DNA of 64,000 nucleotides. Origin: Marinifilaceae bacterium. Lineage in GTDB: Bacteria; Bacteroidota; Bacteroidia; Bacteroidales; Marinifilaceae. Of the stretch, positions 11,044 through 21,011 are shown piece by piece (positions within the stretch are counted from its first letter, which is position 1; each line of letters begins with the position of its first letter). The DNA is taken from the NCBI GenBank assembly GCA_016744515.1, contig JADGEF010000007.1, positions 1 to 64,000 of the forward strand. The letters are read 5' to 3'. The notes beneath the pieces were generated by a model. That model was not told the origin of the DNA, ran no database searches, and saw nothing but the letters and a program-made list of their open reading frames with translations. Position numbers and translations under genes: made by a program.

Positions 11044-11331
11044 TTGGGGCAGAAATAAAAGCTTTAAAATCAAATAATGGACAGACCTATGGGGAAAGTC
11101 TGATGGAAATGATAAATACGATTTTCAGCTTCTCCTGGTGGTTACAGATACTCCTCTTGTGGTTTTGGAGGATACCTTGATGCAGGATTATGGTGGAGTT
11201 CTTCAGAGACTACTAACGAAAAAGCATATGCTCGTTCCTTATTCGATAATAACGATGCCATACACCGTTTCGACTATTTAAATCAGGTGGACATACGGTA
11301 CGTTATGTAAAAGATTTAATAAATCAAATTA
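11044..11331 (+). pseudogene. decayed FISUMP paralog fragment
   Basis: Frame-broken translations include ALKSNN, DGNDKYDFSASPGGYRYSSCGFGG, LWWSSSETTNEKAYARSLFDNN, VRYVKD. Confidence 0.65.
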
Positions 11332-11468
11332 TTTGGCGGATGAAGAGTATTATTTTTGAGTATAAAAATGATGGTTTTTATATAACAAACTTTACATTAA
11401 TTCACGAATTGATACTAAGGAACAGTTAGCTAATATTGAATTCTAAAATCATATAAAACTTAATAATC

Positions 11469-12968
11469 ATGAAAATAAAACTTCTTATTGTATTGTTAAG
11501 TTTCCCAATGATACCGATTCTTGCTCAGAATATTGATTCTTTATCAAATCAAAGAAATAAAGCTTATGATTCTATACGTAAGCAAAGGAATAAGGCAATA
11601 GAAGGCTATAATAACGACTACAAATATTATGTTAATGCGGACGATGAGAAGTTCGTCAATTATTTGAAAAAGAGATGGAGTGAATTTCAAGTTTTTTCAG
11701 GAAAGGAAATTCCAACTGGACCTAAACCAATTGTTCCCCCTGTTTTTGTTCCTAATTCAAATATTGATAGGCTTGAGCCCATAAAACTAATAGTTGACTC
11801 TGAAATAGAGTCACTTGATAATTCTGTTTTAATTCAACCCAATAAGACAATAACTCCTAGAGATCTTGATAAAAATCAAATTCATAGGATAATCGTTTTT
11901 GAGTTTGATTTTTTTGGGAGTAATATTATCCTTGCTATGGATATAGCTCTTAATTCAGGATTTGAAAAAGCTCCTAGTGAAATTGCATTTAGCGAGTATT
12001 GGACTAAAGCGGCAAGAGCAGATTATCCATATATTATTAATCAACTGATTAAATATTCAAATACAATGAAGCTCAACGATTGGGCTTACTATATGTTAGT
12101 TGATAAATTCTCTAAGCAGATTCATCCTGATGATAATAATTCCAGGGAGCTTTTAACTTGGTTTATTTTGGTGAAGTCAGGCTATAATGCCAAAATTGGT
12201 TATAATGCCCATGATATTAGTCTCATGTTAGCTTGCAAACAACAAATATTTCGATACTCATATATTAGATTGAATGGCTTGAATTATTTTTTGCCTAAAT
12301 CATTGAGTTCAACACTCTTTACATATGATAAAGACTTTGGTGGTTCTGATAAGCTGTTTAATCTCAATTTGATTGAGTCTCCGAATTTGGGTAGTGAAAC
12401 TAAAACAAGAAATCTGTCTTTTAATTATCAGGGTAAGAACCATTCTTTAGCATTTAGTTTCGAACCAAGTTTAATAGATTTCTATAATGCATATCCTGCT
12501 GTTGATTTTACTACTTATTTTAATGCATCCGTTTCTGAACTAACACAAGAAAGTATTGTCTCACAGTTGAAACCAATTCTTGATAATAAGAGTGAACTTG
12601 AACAGGTTGAAATTCTCCTGACATTTATTCAGCAAGCTTTTCCTTATCAAACTGACGAGGAGCAATTTGGTAGGGAAAAATATTTTTTTGTTGAAGATAT
12701 ATTCTCATATCCCTATAGCGATTGTGAAGATCGATCGGTATTATTCACTTGCCTAGTTAAGTCACTTGTAGGATTAAAAACGCTGGGTGTTAAAAGCCCT
12801 GGACATATGTTTACTGCTGTTGAGTTGGAAGATACGCATGGTGACTATGTTGATTATAACGGTGGTAAGTATACTGTATGTGATCCAACTTATATGGGTG
12901 CTTCAGTTGGATTTGGCATGCCCGATGCTATGAAGGCTGATATAAGTCTTATCCAAGTGGAAAAATAA
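11469..12968 (+). CDS. secreted transglutaminase-like protein
   Basis: Signal peptide; YSDCEDRSVLFTCLVKSL ... GHMFTAVEL ... CDPTYMGASVG resembles Cys-His-Asp transglutaminase-like signature. Confidence 0.55.
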   Translation: MKIKLLIVLLSFPMIPILAQNIDSLSNQRNKAYDSIRKQRNKAIEGYNNDYKYYVNADDEKFVNYLKKRWSEFQVFSGKEIPTGPKPIVPPVFVPNSNIDRLEPIKLIVDSEIESLDNSVLIQPNKTITPRDLDKNQIHRIIVFEFDFFGSNIILAMDIALNSGFEKAPSEIAFSEYWTKAARADYPYIINQLIKYSNTMKLNDWAYYMLVDKFSKQIHPDDNNSRELLTWFILVKSGYNAKIGYNAHDISLMLACKQQIFRYSYIRLNGLNYFLPKSLSSTLFTYDKDFGGSDKLFNLNLIESPNLGSETKTRNLSFNYQGKNHSLAFSFEPSLIDFYNAYPAVDFTTYFNASVSELTQESIVSQLKPILDNKSELEQVEILLTFIQQAFPYQTDEEQFGREKYFFVEDIFSYPYSDCEDRSVLFTCLVKSLVGLKTLGVKSPGHMFTAVELEDTHGDYVDYNGGKYTVCDPTYMGASVGFGMPDAMKADISLIQVEK

Positions 12969-13046
12969 AGCATTAAGGTAAATTTTAATAAGATTAATAA
13001 GGTGAATGATGATTTAGAAAAAACATCCATAAAAAATCCTTAAAAT

Positions 13047-14867
13047 ATGATTTGCAACACATGTAATAAACAAATTGATAATGACTCAAAGTTTTGTACT
13101 TTTTGTGGTCAAAAGATAATTATTCAAGTAGTTTATACGAACGGTGATTTGGAGTCTTTTTATAAAAATGGGAAATGGGGATTTAAAGACAAAAATACCA
13201 GAGATGTTATAATTCCTCCAAAATATTGCGCAGTTGGTCAATATATTAATGATAGAGCAATAGTTGTATTGGGGAAAAACTATACAGCAATTGATGAAAA
13301 TGGGAAAGAGCTCACACCATTCAAATATGATTTTATTTCTGAATTCGAAAATGGGCATGCTAAAGCAAAAAGGGATGGAATATGGGCACTCTTAGATATC
13401 AATTGTATGCAGCTTACTCCTTTTATTTATGAGAGCATAGGTGTATTTGTCGAGGAAGTTGCAAAAGCCAGAATAAATGGAAAATGGGTTCTTATTGATA
13501 AATTAGGAAAGCAAATCACAGACGAGTATGATGAAATATTTGACTTTGAAAATTCTGTTGCCAAGGTAATGCAAGATACTCTCTTCGGATTAATCGATGA
13601 TTCGGGAAAAGAAATACTTGCCTGTAAATTTGATCATATTTTTGATTTTAAGAAGGATGTAGCAAAGGCAAAAGTATCTAACGAATATATTCTAGTTAAC
13701 AGGTCAGGAATAATAATGACAAAAAAGGGATATGATGAAATATTCGAATTTGAAAATTCTGTTGCTAAGGTAAAACAGAGTACTTTTTTCGGATTAATTG
13801 ATGATTCTGGTAAAGAAATACTTCCCTGTGAGTATCATGGTATTTATGAATTTGAAAATAAAATAGCTCAGGTGACAAAATTCTACAAACATGGATTTGT
13901 TAATCTTTTGGGACAATTGATCGTGCCTTGTAACTACAACAAGGTCCAGATACTTGCTGAAAACACAATTGCAGCTAAGTCGTCGGAAGGATGGGTTTGT
14001 TTTAATCATAAAGGTGAGGATGTGAGTGAAATCGATGTTTGTTTTATCAAATTTTTAAACAAAAAAAATAAAAAATACACAAGGACGACAATTCTTATTT
14101 TGTCGATTTTAATTTTACTTATGACTTTTATCGCCTATGACTATTCAACAGGTAAATTTGGATTAGAAAATGAAATCCGAAGCGTATTTTATACAGAAAA
14201 TATGATTTGGGAAGATATTCTAAATAATAAAGAAGATGACATAAGTCCGATGGAAACATATATTGAGAATTATCCTAATGGAAAACATATTCAAGAAGTA
14301 TCAGAAAAGTTAACTAGAGTTAGGGATATTAAAGAAAATAAGATATGGAAGAGTTCGTTGAAACTTAATACCATCGAATCTTTTAATAAGTATTTATTAA
14401 TGTATCCTCAAGGTGTTTACGTAAGTGAAGCTAGAAACAATATTGATTGGATAAAAGTAAGATACTCAGAGAATATTAAAGAACTTCAGGTCTTCTTAAT
14501 AAAATATCCTCATGATAAAAGAGCGATCAATAAAATCCGAAGTATTAAGAAAAATTGGGCTGAAATCAAGGATGTATTGAATGATTGGGCACGGTTAGTA
14601 ACTCTTTCACACCCTCGGGAATTTATTAGACTTACCTTAAAGGGTAGTGCTTTTTATAGGGAGTCTTTAAAGTTATCAAAACAGAAATACTCTCTTTATG
14701 ATGTCAAATTTAAGAATATTGTGAAAACAAAGACTACGTCAGATGAAATGTTTATTTCTGCTGTGCTTATCAAAACAAGTAGAGTGAATGGATTTGCTAA
14801 AGAATCAAAAGTAAAATTATCTGCGAAGTATATTAATCATAAATGGAAATTGAATAGATTCCGGTAA
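13047..14867 (+). CDS. zinc-ribbon + WG-repeat protein with a TM segment
   Basis: MICNTCNKQIDNDSKFCTFCGQK zinc ribbon; WG-like repeats (WGFKDKNT, WALLDIN, FGLIDDSGKEI); TM TTILILSILILLMTFIAY. Confidence 0.7.
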   Translation: MICNTCNKQIDNDSKFCTFCGQKIIIQVVYTNGDLESFYKNGKWGFKDKNTRDVIIPPKYCAVGQYINDRAIVVLGKNYTAIDENGKELTPFKYDFISEFENGHAKAKRDGIWALLDINCMQLTPFIYESIGVFVEEVAKARINGKWVLIDKLGKQITDEYDEIFDFENSVAKVMQDTLFGLIDDSGKEILACKFDHIFDFKKDVAKAKVSNEYILVNRSGIIMTKKGYDEIFEFENSVAKVKQSTFFGLIDDSGKEILPCEYHGIYEFENKIAQVTKFYKHGFVNLLGQLIVPCNYNKVQILAENTIAAKSSEGWVCFNHKGEDVSEIDVCFIKFLNKKNKKYTRTTILILSILILLMTFIAYDYSTGKFGLENEIRSVFYTENMIWEDILNNKEDDISPMETYIENYPNGKHIQEVSEKLTRVRDIKENKIWKSSLKLNTIESFNKYLLMYPQGVYVSEARNNIDWIKVRYSENIKELQVFLIKYPHDKRAINKIRSIKKNWAEIKDVLNDWARLVTLSHPREFIRLTLKGSAFYRESLKLSKQKYSLYDVKFKNIVKTKTTSDEMFISAVLIKTSRVNGFAKESKVKLSAKYINHKWKLNRFR

Positions 14868-14992
14868 TGACATTAAATAAATCATAAAACGATTTCTATC
14901 TTTCTTTGATTATCCCTTACTGATTGCAGATTTATCAAAAAAATAAATTGAAGAAGGTGTAATTATTCAAAACTAACAATAAAAACTAAGCT

Positions 14993-15760
14993 ATGTATTG
15001 TAAAGAATGTCAAGAACACTTAGATGAGGATACAGCATTTTGTAAAAATTGTGGTACACCTAACTCATCAATTAACGAAACTAATTCATCATTTAGCAAT
15101 AAAGTTAACTCTGAGGAGGAAAATCTTATTGTCGAAGAGCCTGAAGAAAAGAATTCTCAACGTGCACCAGAAGTTTCATTGGAAGAACAATCAAAAATAG
15201 CCAAGAGTCATAAGATTTTTCACAATAGTAATGAAATCTTTATCGATAGTCTTGGCGTTGGATTCATTCAGTCATTTGTTCTTTATAGAAAAGCAAAAAA
15301 ATCAATACTATTTTTGTCAGATAAGAGGATATATCAAATGGGGAAAATCTTAGAAAAAGATCGTTTGGACAAGTGGACTTATTCTAATGGAGAAGGGGTT
15401 CTGGATCTCAGGACAGTAACAGGTGCATATTTTTCAATTAGCAATAAAACAGACAAGGGAGCAAAAGCAATCTTTTTGATCTTTCTAGGTTTATTTGGTT
15501 TCTCTGTATTAAAGCTGGCTGGGCGTAAAATCGATAAGGATTTAATCCCTCTGGTGGCAGGAGTATCTGTATTTTTTATAGTATTTGGTTTGATTAAATT
15601 ACTCTGGTTTCAAGCAAAAAAGAAAAAATATTTCATAATAGAGTCTTCTGGAGGATGTATCGCAACTGAATGTAATTGGTATTCAAGGAAATCCATAAGG
15701 AGGTTTATGGCAAATATCTCCAAGCAGAAGGATAAACTTTTGTTAAAAACAAATTATTAG
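14993..15760 (+). CDS. zinc-ribbon membrane protein
   Basis: MYCKECQEHLDEDTAFCKNCGTPNS zinc ribbon, two hydrophobic segments. Confidence 0.6.
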   Translation: MYCKECQEHLDEDTAFCKNCGTPNSSINETNSSFSNKVNSEEENLIVEEPEEKNSQRAPEVSLEEQSKIAKSHKIFHNSNEIFIDSLGVGFIQSFVLYRKAKKSILFLSDKRIYQMGKILEKDRLDKWTYSNGEGVLDLRTVTGAYFSISNKTDKGAKAIFLIFLGLFGFSVLKLAGRKIDKDLIPLVAGVSVFFIVFGLIKLLWFQAKKKKYFIIESSGGCIATECNWYSRKSIRRFMANISKQKDKLLLKTNY

Positions 15761-15856
15761 CTTATTAGTAGACATCCATAAGCAAAAAGCTCAATAATAA
15801 ACCCCTAAGCTTTGCTAAACCCCTGGGGTACACACTATTATTTAATAATTCTCATC

Positions 15857-16025
15857 CTTCCAAAGTAGTCAACTCATGGTAACGAGTCGATTGCATGCCC
15901 AAAGTTTCTAGCAAATGCTGATCTTCGTTTACAGTCATATTTTTAACGGTGAGTAATTTATCGCCGAAGAAAATGGAGTTTGCACCAGCCATAAAACAAA
16001 GCGCTTGTCCTTCCTGGCTGTAATT
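15857..16025 (-). pseudogene. partial duplicate of the bioB 3' end
   Basis: Near-identical to 16553-16719 of bioB with scattered substitutions; homology stops abruptly at both sides. Confidence 0.85.
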
Positions 16026-16506
16026 AGTTCTATCCTAAAATATTAGATCTGGGTAATGTGTAGTAATTTATGCACAGATAATCGATTATAGTTCTATTAT
16101 CTGTGCATTTTCAACTATTTTTTTTGAATTGCAGTAGAAAAATTGCAGTCAGAAATCATTCCCAACTATTCTGAAACGACACAATAGCAGAACGTATATC
16201 CATCACAAAACTATAATAAAGAGGATTACTCTTTAATTAACATAGGAAGCATTACGGTATAACATGATTGTTTTGTATTTTACAACTCTTGATTTTCAGG
16301 CTGATGTGATTGTGTTGTAGTCATGTTATTTCTTAACAGTTCCATAGTGAGTTTGTACCAATTTAACTCTAAGCAAATATTTCACTAATTATCGACCATG
16401 TAGCATACTACATTTTTAAAATCTGTGTTAATTTGTGAAATTTGTGGTTTACCTAAAATGTTTTTTTACTCTTCCAAAGTAGATTCCTTTCAATTTTGGC
16501 ATAAAA

Positions 16507-16541
16507 GTAAAGGCAGCCCATTTAAAATGAGCAGCCTTTAT
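16507..16541 (-). terminator. hairpin terminator downstream of bioB
   Basis: AAAGGCAGCCCATTT ... AAATGAGCAGCCTTT inverted repeat. Confidence 0.6.
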
Positions 16542-16546
16542 CCCCT

Positions 16547-17521
16547 TCACTCTTCCAAGGTAGTCAACTCATGATAACGAGTCGATTGCATACCCAAAGT
16601 TTCTAGCAAATGCTGATCTTCGTTTACAGTCATATTTTTAACGGTAAGTAATTTATCACCAAAGAAAATGGAGTTGGCTCCGGCAAGGAAACAAAGCGCT
16701 TGTCCTTCCTGGCTATAATGCGTACGTCCGGCAGCAAAAGCGATAACCGCTTTAGGCATAAGAATACGAGCCGTAGCAACGGCACGCACCATTTCGAAAA
16801 TACCAATCACTTCTTTGCCATAAAAGGGTGTTCCCTCAACAGGTACAAGTGAATTTAATGGTACATTATAAGGGGGTTTCTCTTGATTTGAAAGGGTACG
16901 AAGCATCTCAATACGATCTTCATCATCCTCTCCCATTCCTAAAATACCGCCTGAACAATACGATACGCCAGCTTCCTGCAAATTGGCAAGAGTTTCCAAT
17001 CGATCGGCATAGGTTCTGGTCGTTGTAATATTAGGATAGTAACGTTCCGAAGTATCGAGATTATGATTTACGGCAGTAATTCCCAAACCAGCTAATTTTG
17101 CTGCCTTTTCTTTGTTGATCATTCCCATGGTACAACACACCTCCAATCCAAGTTTCTTTACCTCGGTAATCATTTCAGCCATCTCATTAAACCGATCGTC
17201 ACGATTCCCATCGCGACCTTCCGAACTTAAACATACACGTTTTACACCATTTGCCTTCGCTACTTTTGCATCTTCAATAACTTGCTCCAGACTTAGTTTT
17301 TCAGGTTTTACATGCGTATTATATCGAGACGATTGGGCACAATACTTACAATCTTGTGAACATGCTCCTGTTCGAACAGAAATAAGCGTATTCATATTCA
17401 TCTTTGTAGAGTCGTGGTACTTGCGATGAGTGTTAGAGGCACGGTTTACCAAATCTAACAAGGGGAAATTATAAATTTCTTTAACCTCTTCATGGGTCCA
17501 ATTATTTCTAATATCAGTCAT
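16547..17521 (-). CDS. bioB: biotin synthase
   Basis: GACSQDCKYCAQSSRYNT radical SAM motif; [32 protein letters not shown]. Confidence 0.97.
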   Translation of the reverse strand: MTDIRNNWTHEEVKEIYNFPLLDLVNRASNTHRKYHDSTKMNMNTLISVRTGACSQDCKYCAQSSRYNTHVKPEKLSLEQVIEDAKVAKANGVKRVCLSSEGRDGNRDDRFNEMAEMITEVKKLGLEVCCTMGMINKEKAAKLAGLGITAVNHNLDTSERYYPNITTTRTYADRLETLANLQEAGVSYCSGGILGMGEDDEDRIEMLRTLSNQEKPPYNVPLNSLVPVEGTPFYGKEVIGIFEMVRAVATARILMPKAVIAFAAGRTHYSQEGQALCFLAGANSIFFGDKLLTVKNMTVNEDQHLLETLGMQSTRYHELTTLEE

Positions 17522-17524
17522 AAT

Positions 17525-17911
17525 TCAATTCTTTTTTCGCTTAATAATTATTTTTTGGGTAGGATTAACAGACGAATAAAAGAATTGAAAAGCTTGTCGC
17601 TGATATTTCTTTCGTTCACCTACAGATTGACTTACAGTGCTACAAATTATATTTTGCAACAACAATAAAGCTTCACCATCAGGATCATCTTCGTCACATT
17701 TATCGCCACCTTTCTGAGCTTCGTATATAAAACCAAAAATACCAGCTTCTTTAGTTGGAGTCATCATATTATAGCTTGCAGATATACAGGCGATCTTAAC
17801 TTCCTGATTCATACTTGCAAATGCCGCATACGATTTTCTGCTCCAGTGTCTAAAAACCTGTTGTTCCTGATTACGACCTCTTTGTTGGTTGTCAGTAAAC
17901 ATGCTTATCAA
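17525..17911 (-). CDS. hypothetical protein immediately upstream of bioB
   Basis: ORF 3 nt from bioB on the same strand; no recognised motif. Confidence 0.45.
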   Translation of the reverse strand: MISMFTDNQQRGRNQEQQVFRHWSRKSYAAFASMNQEVKIACISASYNMMTPTKEAGIFGFIYEAQKGGDKCDEDDPDGEALLLLQNIICSTVSQSVGERKKYQRQAFQFFYSSVNPTQKIIIKRKKN

Positions 17912-18113
17912 TTAATATTAAATTAAAACTATGATCTCAGATAGATTCAAATCATATGATTATCAAACCTAAGCTCATCACTTATAGCTCTTTTGAGCCT
18001 GCCAAAGATATTCTTTTTTGAATGGTTTTCCCAGCTCTAAATATCAAATAGGTTGTAAAGCAGAGTTTATTAACGCCTCAATATTCAGAGCAAGCGGACA
18101 TTTTTATTAAAAC

Positions 18114-18304
18114 CTCACGATGAACCAATTTATCCGATAAATATTCAGCTTGTAAATAATTTATCGGATAAATAAAATAGTTCGTGAGATATGAGATTTA
18201 TTTACAAAGGCTTTCTTACTTTTCATATCTCACAGAGTGATGATGTTTTGCAAAAGGGATAGTAGAGAGAGAGACGCAAAATCTTGCGTCTCTTTGTTTT
18301 TTTT
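18114..18304 (+). promoter_or_regulatory. candidate structured leader / terminator upstream of cobQ
   Basis: CTCACGA(TGAAC) 18114, GTTCGTGAGATATG 18180, CATATCTCAC 18224 give alternative pairings; then AGAGACGCAA/TTGCGTCTCT hairpin (18270-18293) plus T-tract. Confidence 0.45.
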
Positions 18305-18663
18305 GACAAAGAGCGAGTACGGATAGCCTGGCCCGCAGGGTTTTGCCCAAAGATTTGTTATTGATGAAAAAAGTAGGTATTTCCCCTGACTCAATTCTCT
18401 ATTTGTTATATTTTGAACACATATATTACTATTTTTGTCAGCTAGAAACCGATTAAATTTGTTTTTAGAATTTATTATCGATGAAAAATAAAGCGTAACA
18501 AGGCAAATTTTATGCGAATAGTGGTTCTATTTAAATGGAATTTAACGCAGTTAGGCTTTATTTCTTCATATAAAAAAACGGAAGGATAAATTTTAAACGG
18601 TTTCTTAAACACATAAGCCTTCGGCAAAACTGTCCTTCGCTTATTTTATTATATCTGAGAGCT

Positions 18664-20130
18664 ATGAAAAAGTTAAAATCAATCATGTTTGTTGGTACGG
18701 GTTCCGATGTGGGTAAAAGTATGGTGAATACGGGTTTCTGTCGTATTTTCAAACAGGATGGTTACACGCCAGCACCTTTTAAAGCACAGAACATGTCTTT
18801 AAATAGCTTTGCAACGCCTGAAGGTTTCGAAATAGGACGTGCTCAGGCCGTACAGGCTGAGGCTTGCAAGTTGCCTTGTCATACAGATATGAATCCTATT
18901 TTGCTTAAACCGACTAATGACAAAAGCTCACAAGTGATTTTGAATGGCAAGCCCATAGGCACACAAACAGCTGCTGAATATTTCATGGGCAATAATAAGG
19001 CTGCACTTTTTACTGAAGCAATCAACGCATTCAATCGACTAGAAAAACAGTACAACCCTATCGTATTGGAGGGTGCAGGAAGTATCTCGGAACTTAACCT
19101 TAAGTCTAGAGATATTACCAATATGCGAATGGCTGTTGAAACCGACGCTGTAACTTATTTAGTTTCGGATATTGACAGAGGTGGCGTATTTGCCAGTGTA
19201 TTTGGAAGTATTTATTTGCTAGATGATGTAGAAAGAAAGCAAATCAAAGGCATCTTGATTAATAAATTTAGAGGTGACATTAAGCTTTTTGAAGAAGGGC
19301 GAACCATTCTTGAAGATCTTACTGGTGTTCCCGTAATTGGCGTACTGCCTTACTTTAGAGATATTCATATCGAAGAAGAGGATTCAGTCAGCTTAAAAGA
19401 TAAATTCAAAGAATCCCAATCAAATACAATCAATGTTGCTGTTGTTCGTCTACCTCGCATGGCTAACTTCACCGATTTTTCAGTTCTAGAGCACGACCCT
19501 CGTGTTCACCTTTATTATACCGATCGCCCAAGCGAAATTGAGAAAGCTGATATTGTAATCGTACCAGGAAGTAAGAATACCATTTCCGACTTGGCTCATC
19601 TTCGTAAAGTTGGCATTGCAAGCTCTATTGTAAGAGCTCAAAAGGATGGTAAAAAAGTAATCGGCATTTGTGGCGGTTATCAAATGATGGGTGAAACAAT
19701 CAGCGACCCTCTTGGTATTGAAGGTGATTTACCTCTAATTTCAGGTTTAGGATTATTACCAATTAACACAGTTATCGAAGATGAAAAGGTAACCGAACAA
19801 TGCCAATTCAAATTCAAAAATTATGCAGATATTTGTTCTGGATATGAGATTCACATGGGACAAACAACACTAAAATATCCTGAAAATCATTTGAACAAAT
19901 TGAATACTAAAAAAGAAGATGGTTATTTCTTAAATGAAAATTGTTGGGGATCATACATACATGGTATTCTTGATAATTCTATCGTTATTCAAGATATGCT
20001 CAAGGGTTTCGATACGGAGGATATTAATTTTGATTACAATCAATTTAAAGAGGAGCAGTACGATAAACTAGCTGATGCTATTCGTGAAAATATTGATATG
20101 GATTTGGTTTATCAGCATTTGAACGAATAA
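18664..20130 (+). CDS. cobQ: cobyric acid synthase
   Basis: FVGTGSDVGKSMV, PFKAQNMSLNS, GICGGYQMMG, SYIHGILDN motifs. Confidence 0.95.
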   Translation: MKKLKSIMFVGTGSDVGKSMVNTGFCRIFKQDGYTPAPFKAQNMSLNSFATPEGFEIGRAQAVQAEACKLPCHTDMNPILLKPTNDKSSQVILNGKPIGTQTAAEYFMGNNKAALFTEAINAFNRLEKQYNPIVLEGAGSISELNLKSRDITNMRMAVETDAVTYLVSDIDRGGVFASVFGSIYLLDDVERKQIKGILINKFRGDIKLFEEGRTILEDLTGVPVIGVLPYFRDIHIEEEDSVSLKDKFKESQSNTINVAVVRLPRMANFTDFSVLEHDPRVHLYYTDRPSEIEKADIVIVPGSKNTISDLAHLRKVGIASSIVRAQKDGKKVIGICGGYQMMGETISDPLGIEGDLPLISGLGLLPINTVIEDEKVTEQCQFKFKNYADICSGYEIHMGQTTLKYPENHLNKLNTKKEDGYFLNENCWGSYIHGILDNSIVIQDMLKGFDTEDINFDYNQFKEEQYDKLADAIRENIDMDLVYQHLNE

Positions 20131-20375
20131 TAAAAAATAAACAAGCAAGGCATTGATTATAAATGGCTAGACTGTTAAATTGATAGATGGATGGATAAAC
20201 TGTTAGTTTGTTTTTTTGGACTTTCAACTTTGAACATTTAGTCATACCCTGACATTTACAGCTTGCCTATAGTCAGAGCATGACAGATGGTGAAACTTTA
20301 GAGCTGCTTTTTCACTTATTTACTCTTTCACCTTTTTACTCTTTAACTCATTTACAAATTCACTCTTTCACAAAA

Positions 20376-20912
20376 ATGCTCACTCATTCTCATCGATATA
20401 TTATTACTGGCGGACCTGGCTCAGGGAAATCAAGCTTACTATCAGCTCTTATTAAGCAGAACTATCATGGTTTTGAAGAAATATCTCGTATCATTATTCG
20501 AGAGCAACACGAAATAGGAGGTGATAAGGTGCCTTGGCAGAATTTAGCTGCTTTTGCAGATTTGTGTTATGAGAGAATGAGTGTCCAATTAAATAATTGT
20601 AAATGTAATTGTACCTGCTTTTACGACAGAGGTCTTCCTGATATAATTGCCTATGTACGAAGAGGTGGTTTAGAAGTTCCAGAAAAATACTTTGAAAAGG
20701 TCAAGTCGTATAATAAAACCGTATTCTTAGCACCAGCTTGGGAAGAGATCTTTGTTAACGACAGTGAAAGGCCAGAGTCATTTGAAGATGCTGTTGAAAT
20801 AAATAGATTCTTAAAAGCTACTTATTCTGAATTGGGTTTTAATGTTGTTGAATTACCCAAAGTCTCCATTAAAAAAAGAGTTTCTTTTATTGAAAGTATT
20901 GTGAGGATGTGA
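20376..20912 (+). CDS. P-loop NTPase (AAA_28-like)
   Basis: YIITGGPGSGKSSLLSALI Walker A; internal ATG at 20376 preferred to the ORF-track start at 20280. Confidence 0.7.
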   Translation: MLTHSHRYIITGGPGSGKSSLLSALIKQNYHGFEEISRIIIREQHEIGGDKVPWQNLAAFADLCYERMSVQLNNCKCNCTCFYDRGLPDIIAYVRRGGLEVPEKYFEKVKSYNKTVFLAPAWEEIFVNDSERPESFEDAVEINRFLKATYSELGFNVVELPKVSIKKRVSFIESIVRM

Positions 20913-20948
20913 GGATGTGAGGATGTGAGGATGTGAGGATGTGAGGAT
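20901..20948. repeat. 6 x 8-bp tandem repeat (GTGAGGAT)
   Basis: Six perfect copies spanning the stop codon of the NTPase gene. Confidence 0.97.
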
Positions 20949-21011
20949 GTAAAAATTAAAAAATCTGCGTGGTCTGCGAAATCAGCGGGATGTGTTTTTT
21001 TAGATACCACT

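Noticed and set aside
18305-18350. Cobalamin riboswitch (GCCTGGCCCGCAGGGTTTTGCCC)
   Set aside because: No convincing B12 box; short G/C-rich string resembles a common intergenic repeat more than the riboswitch core
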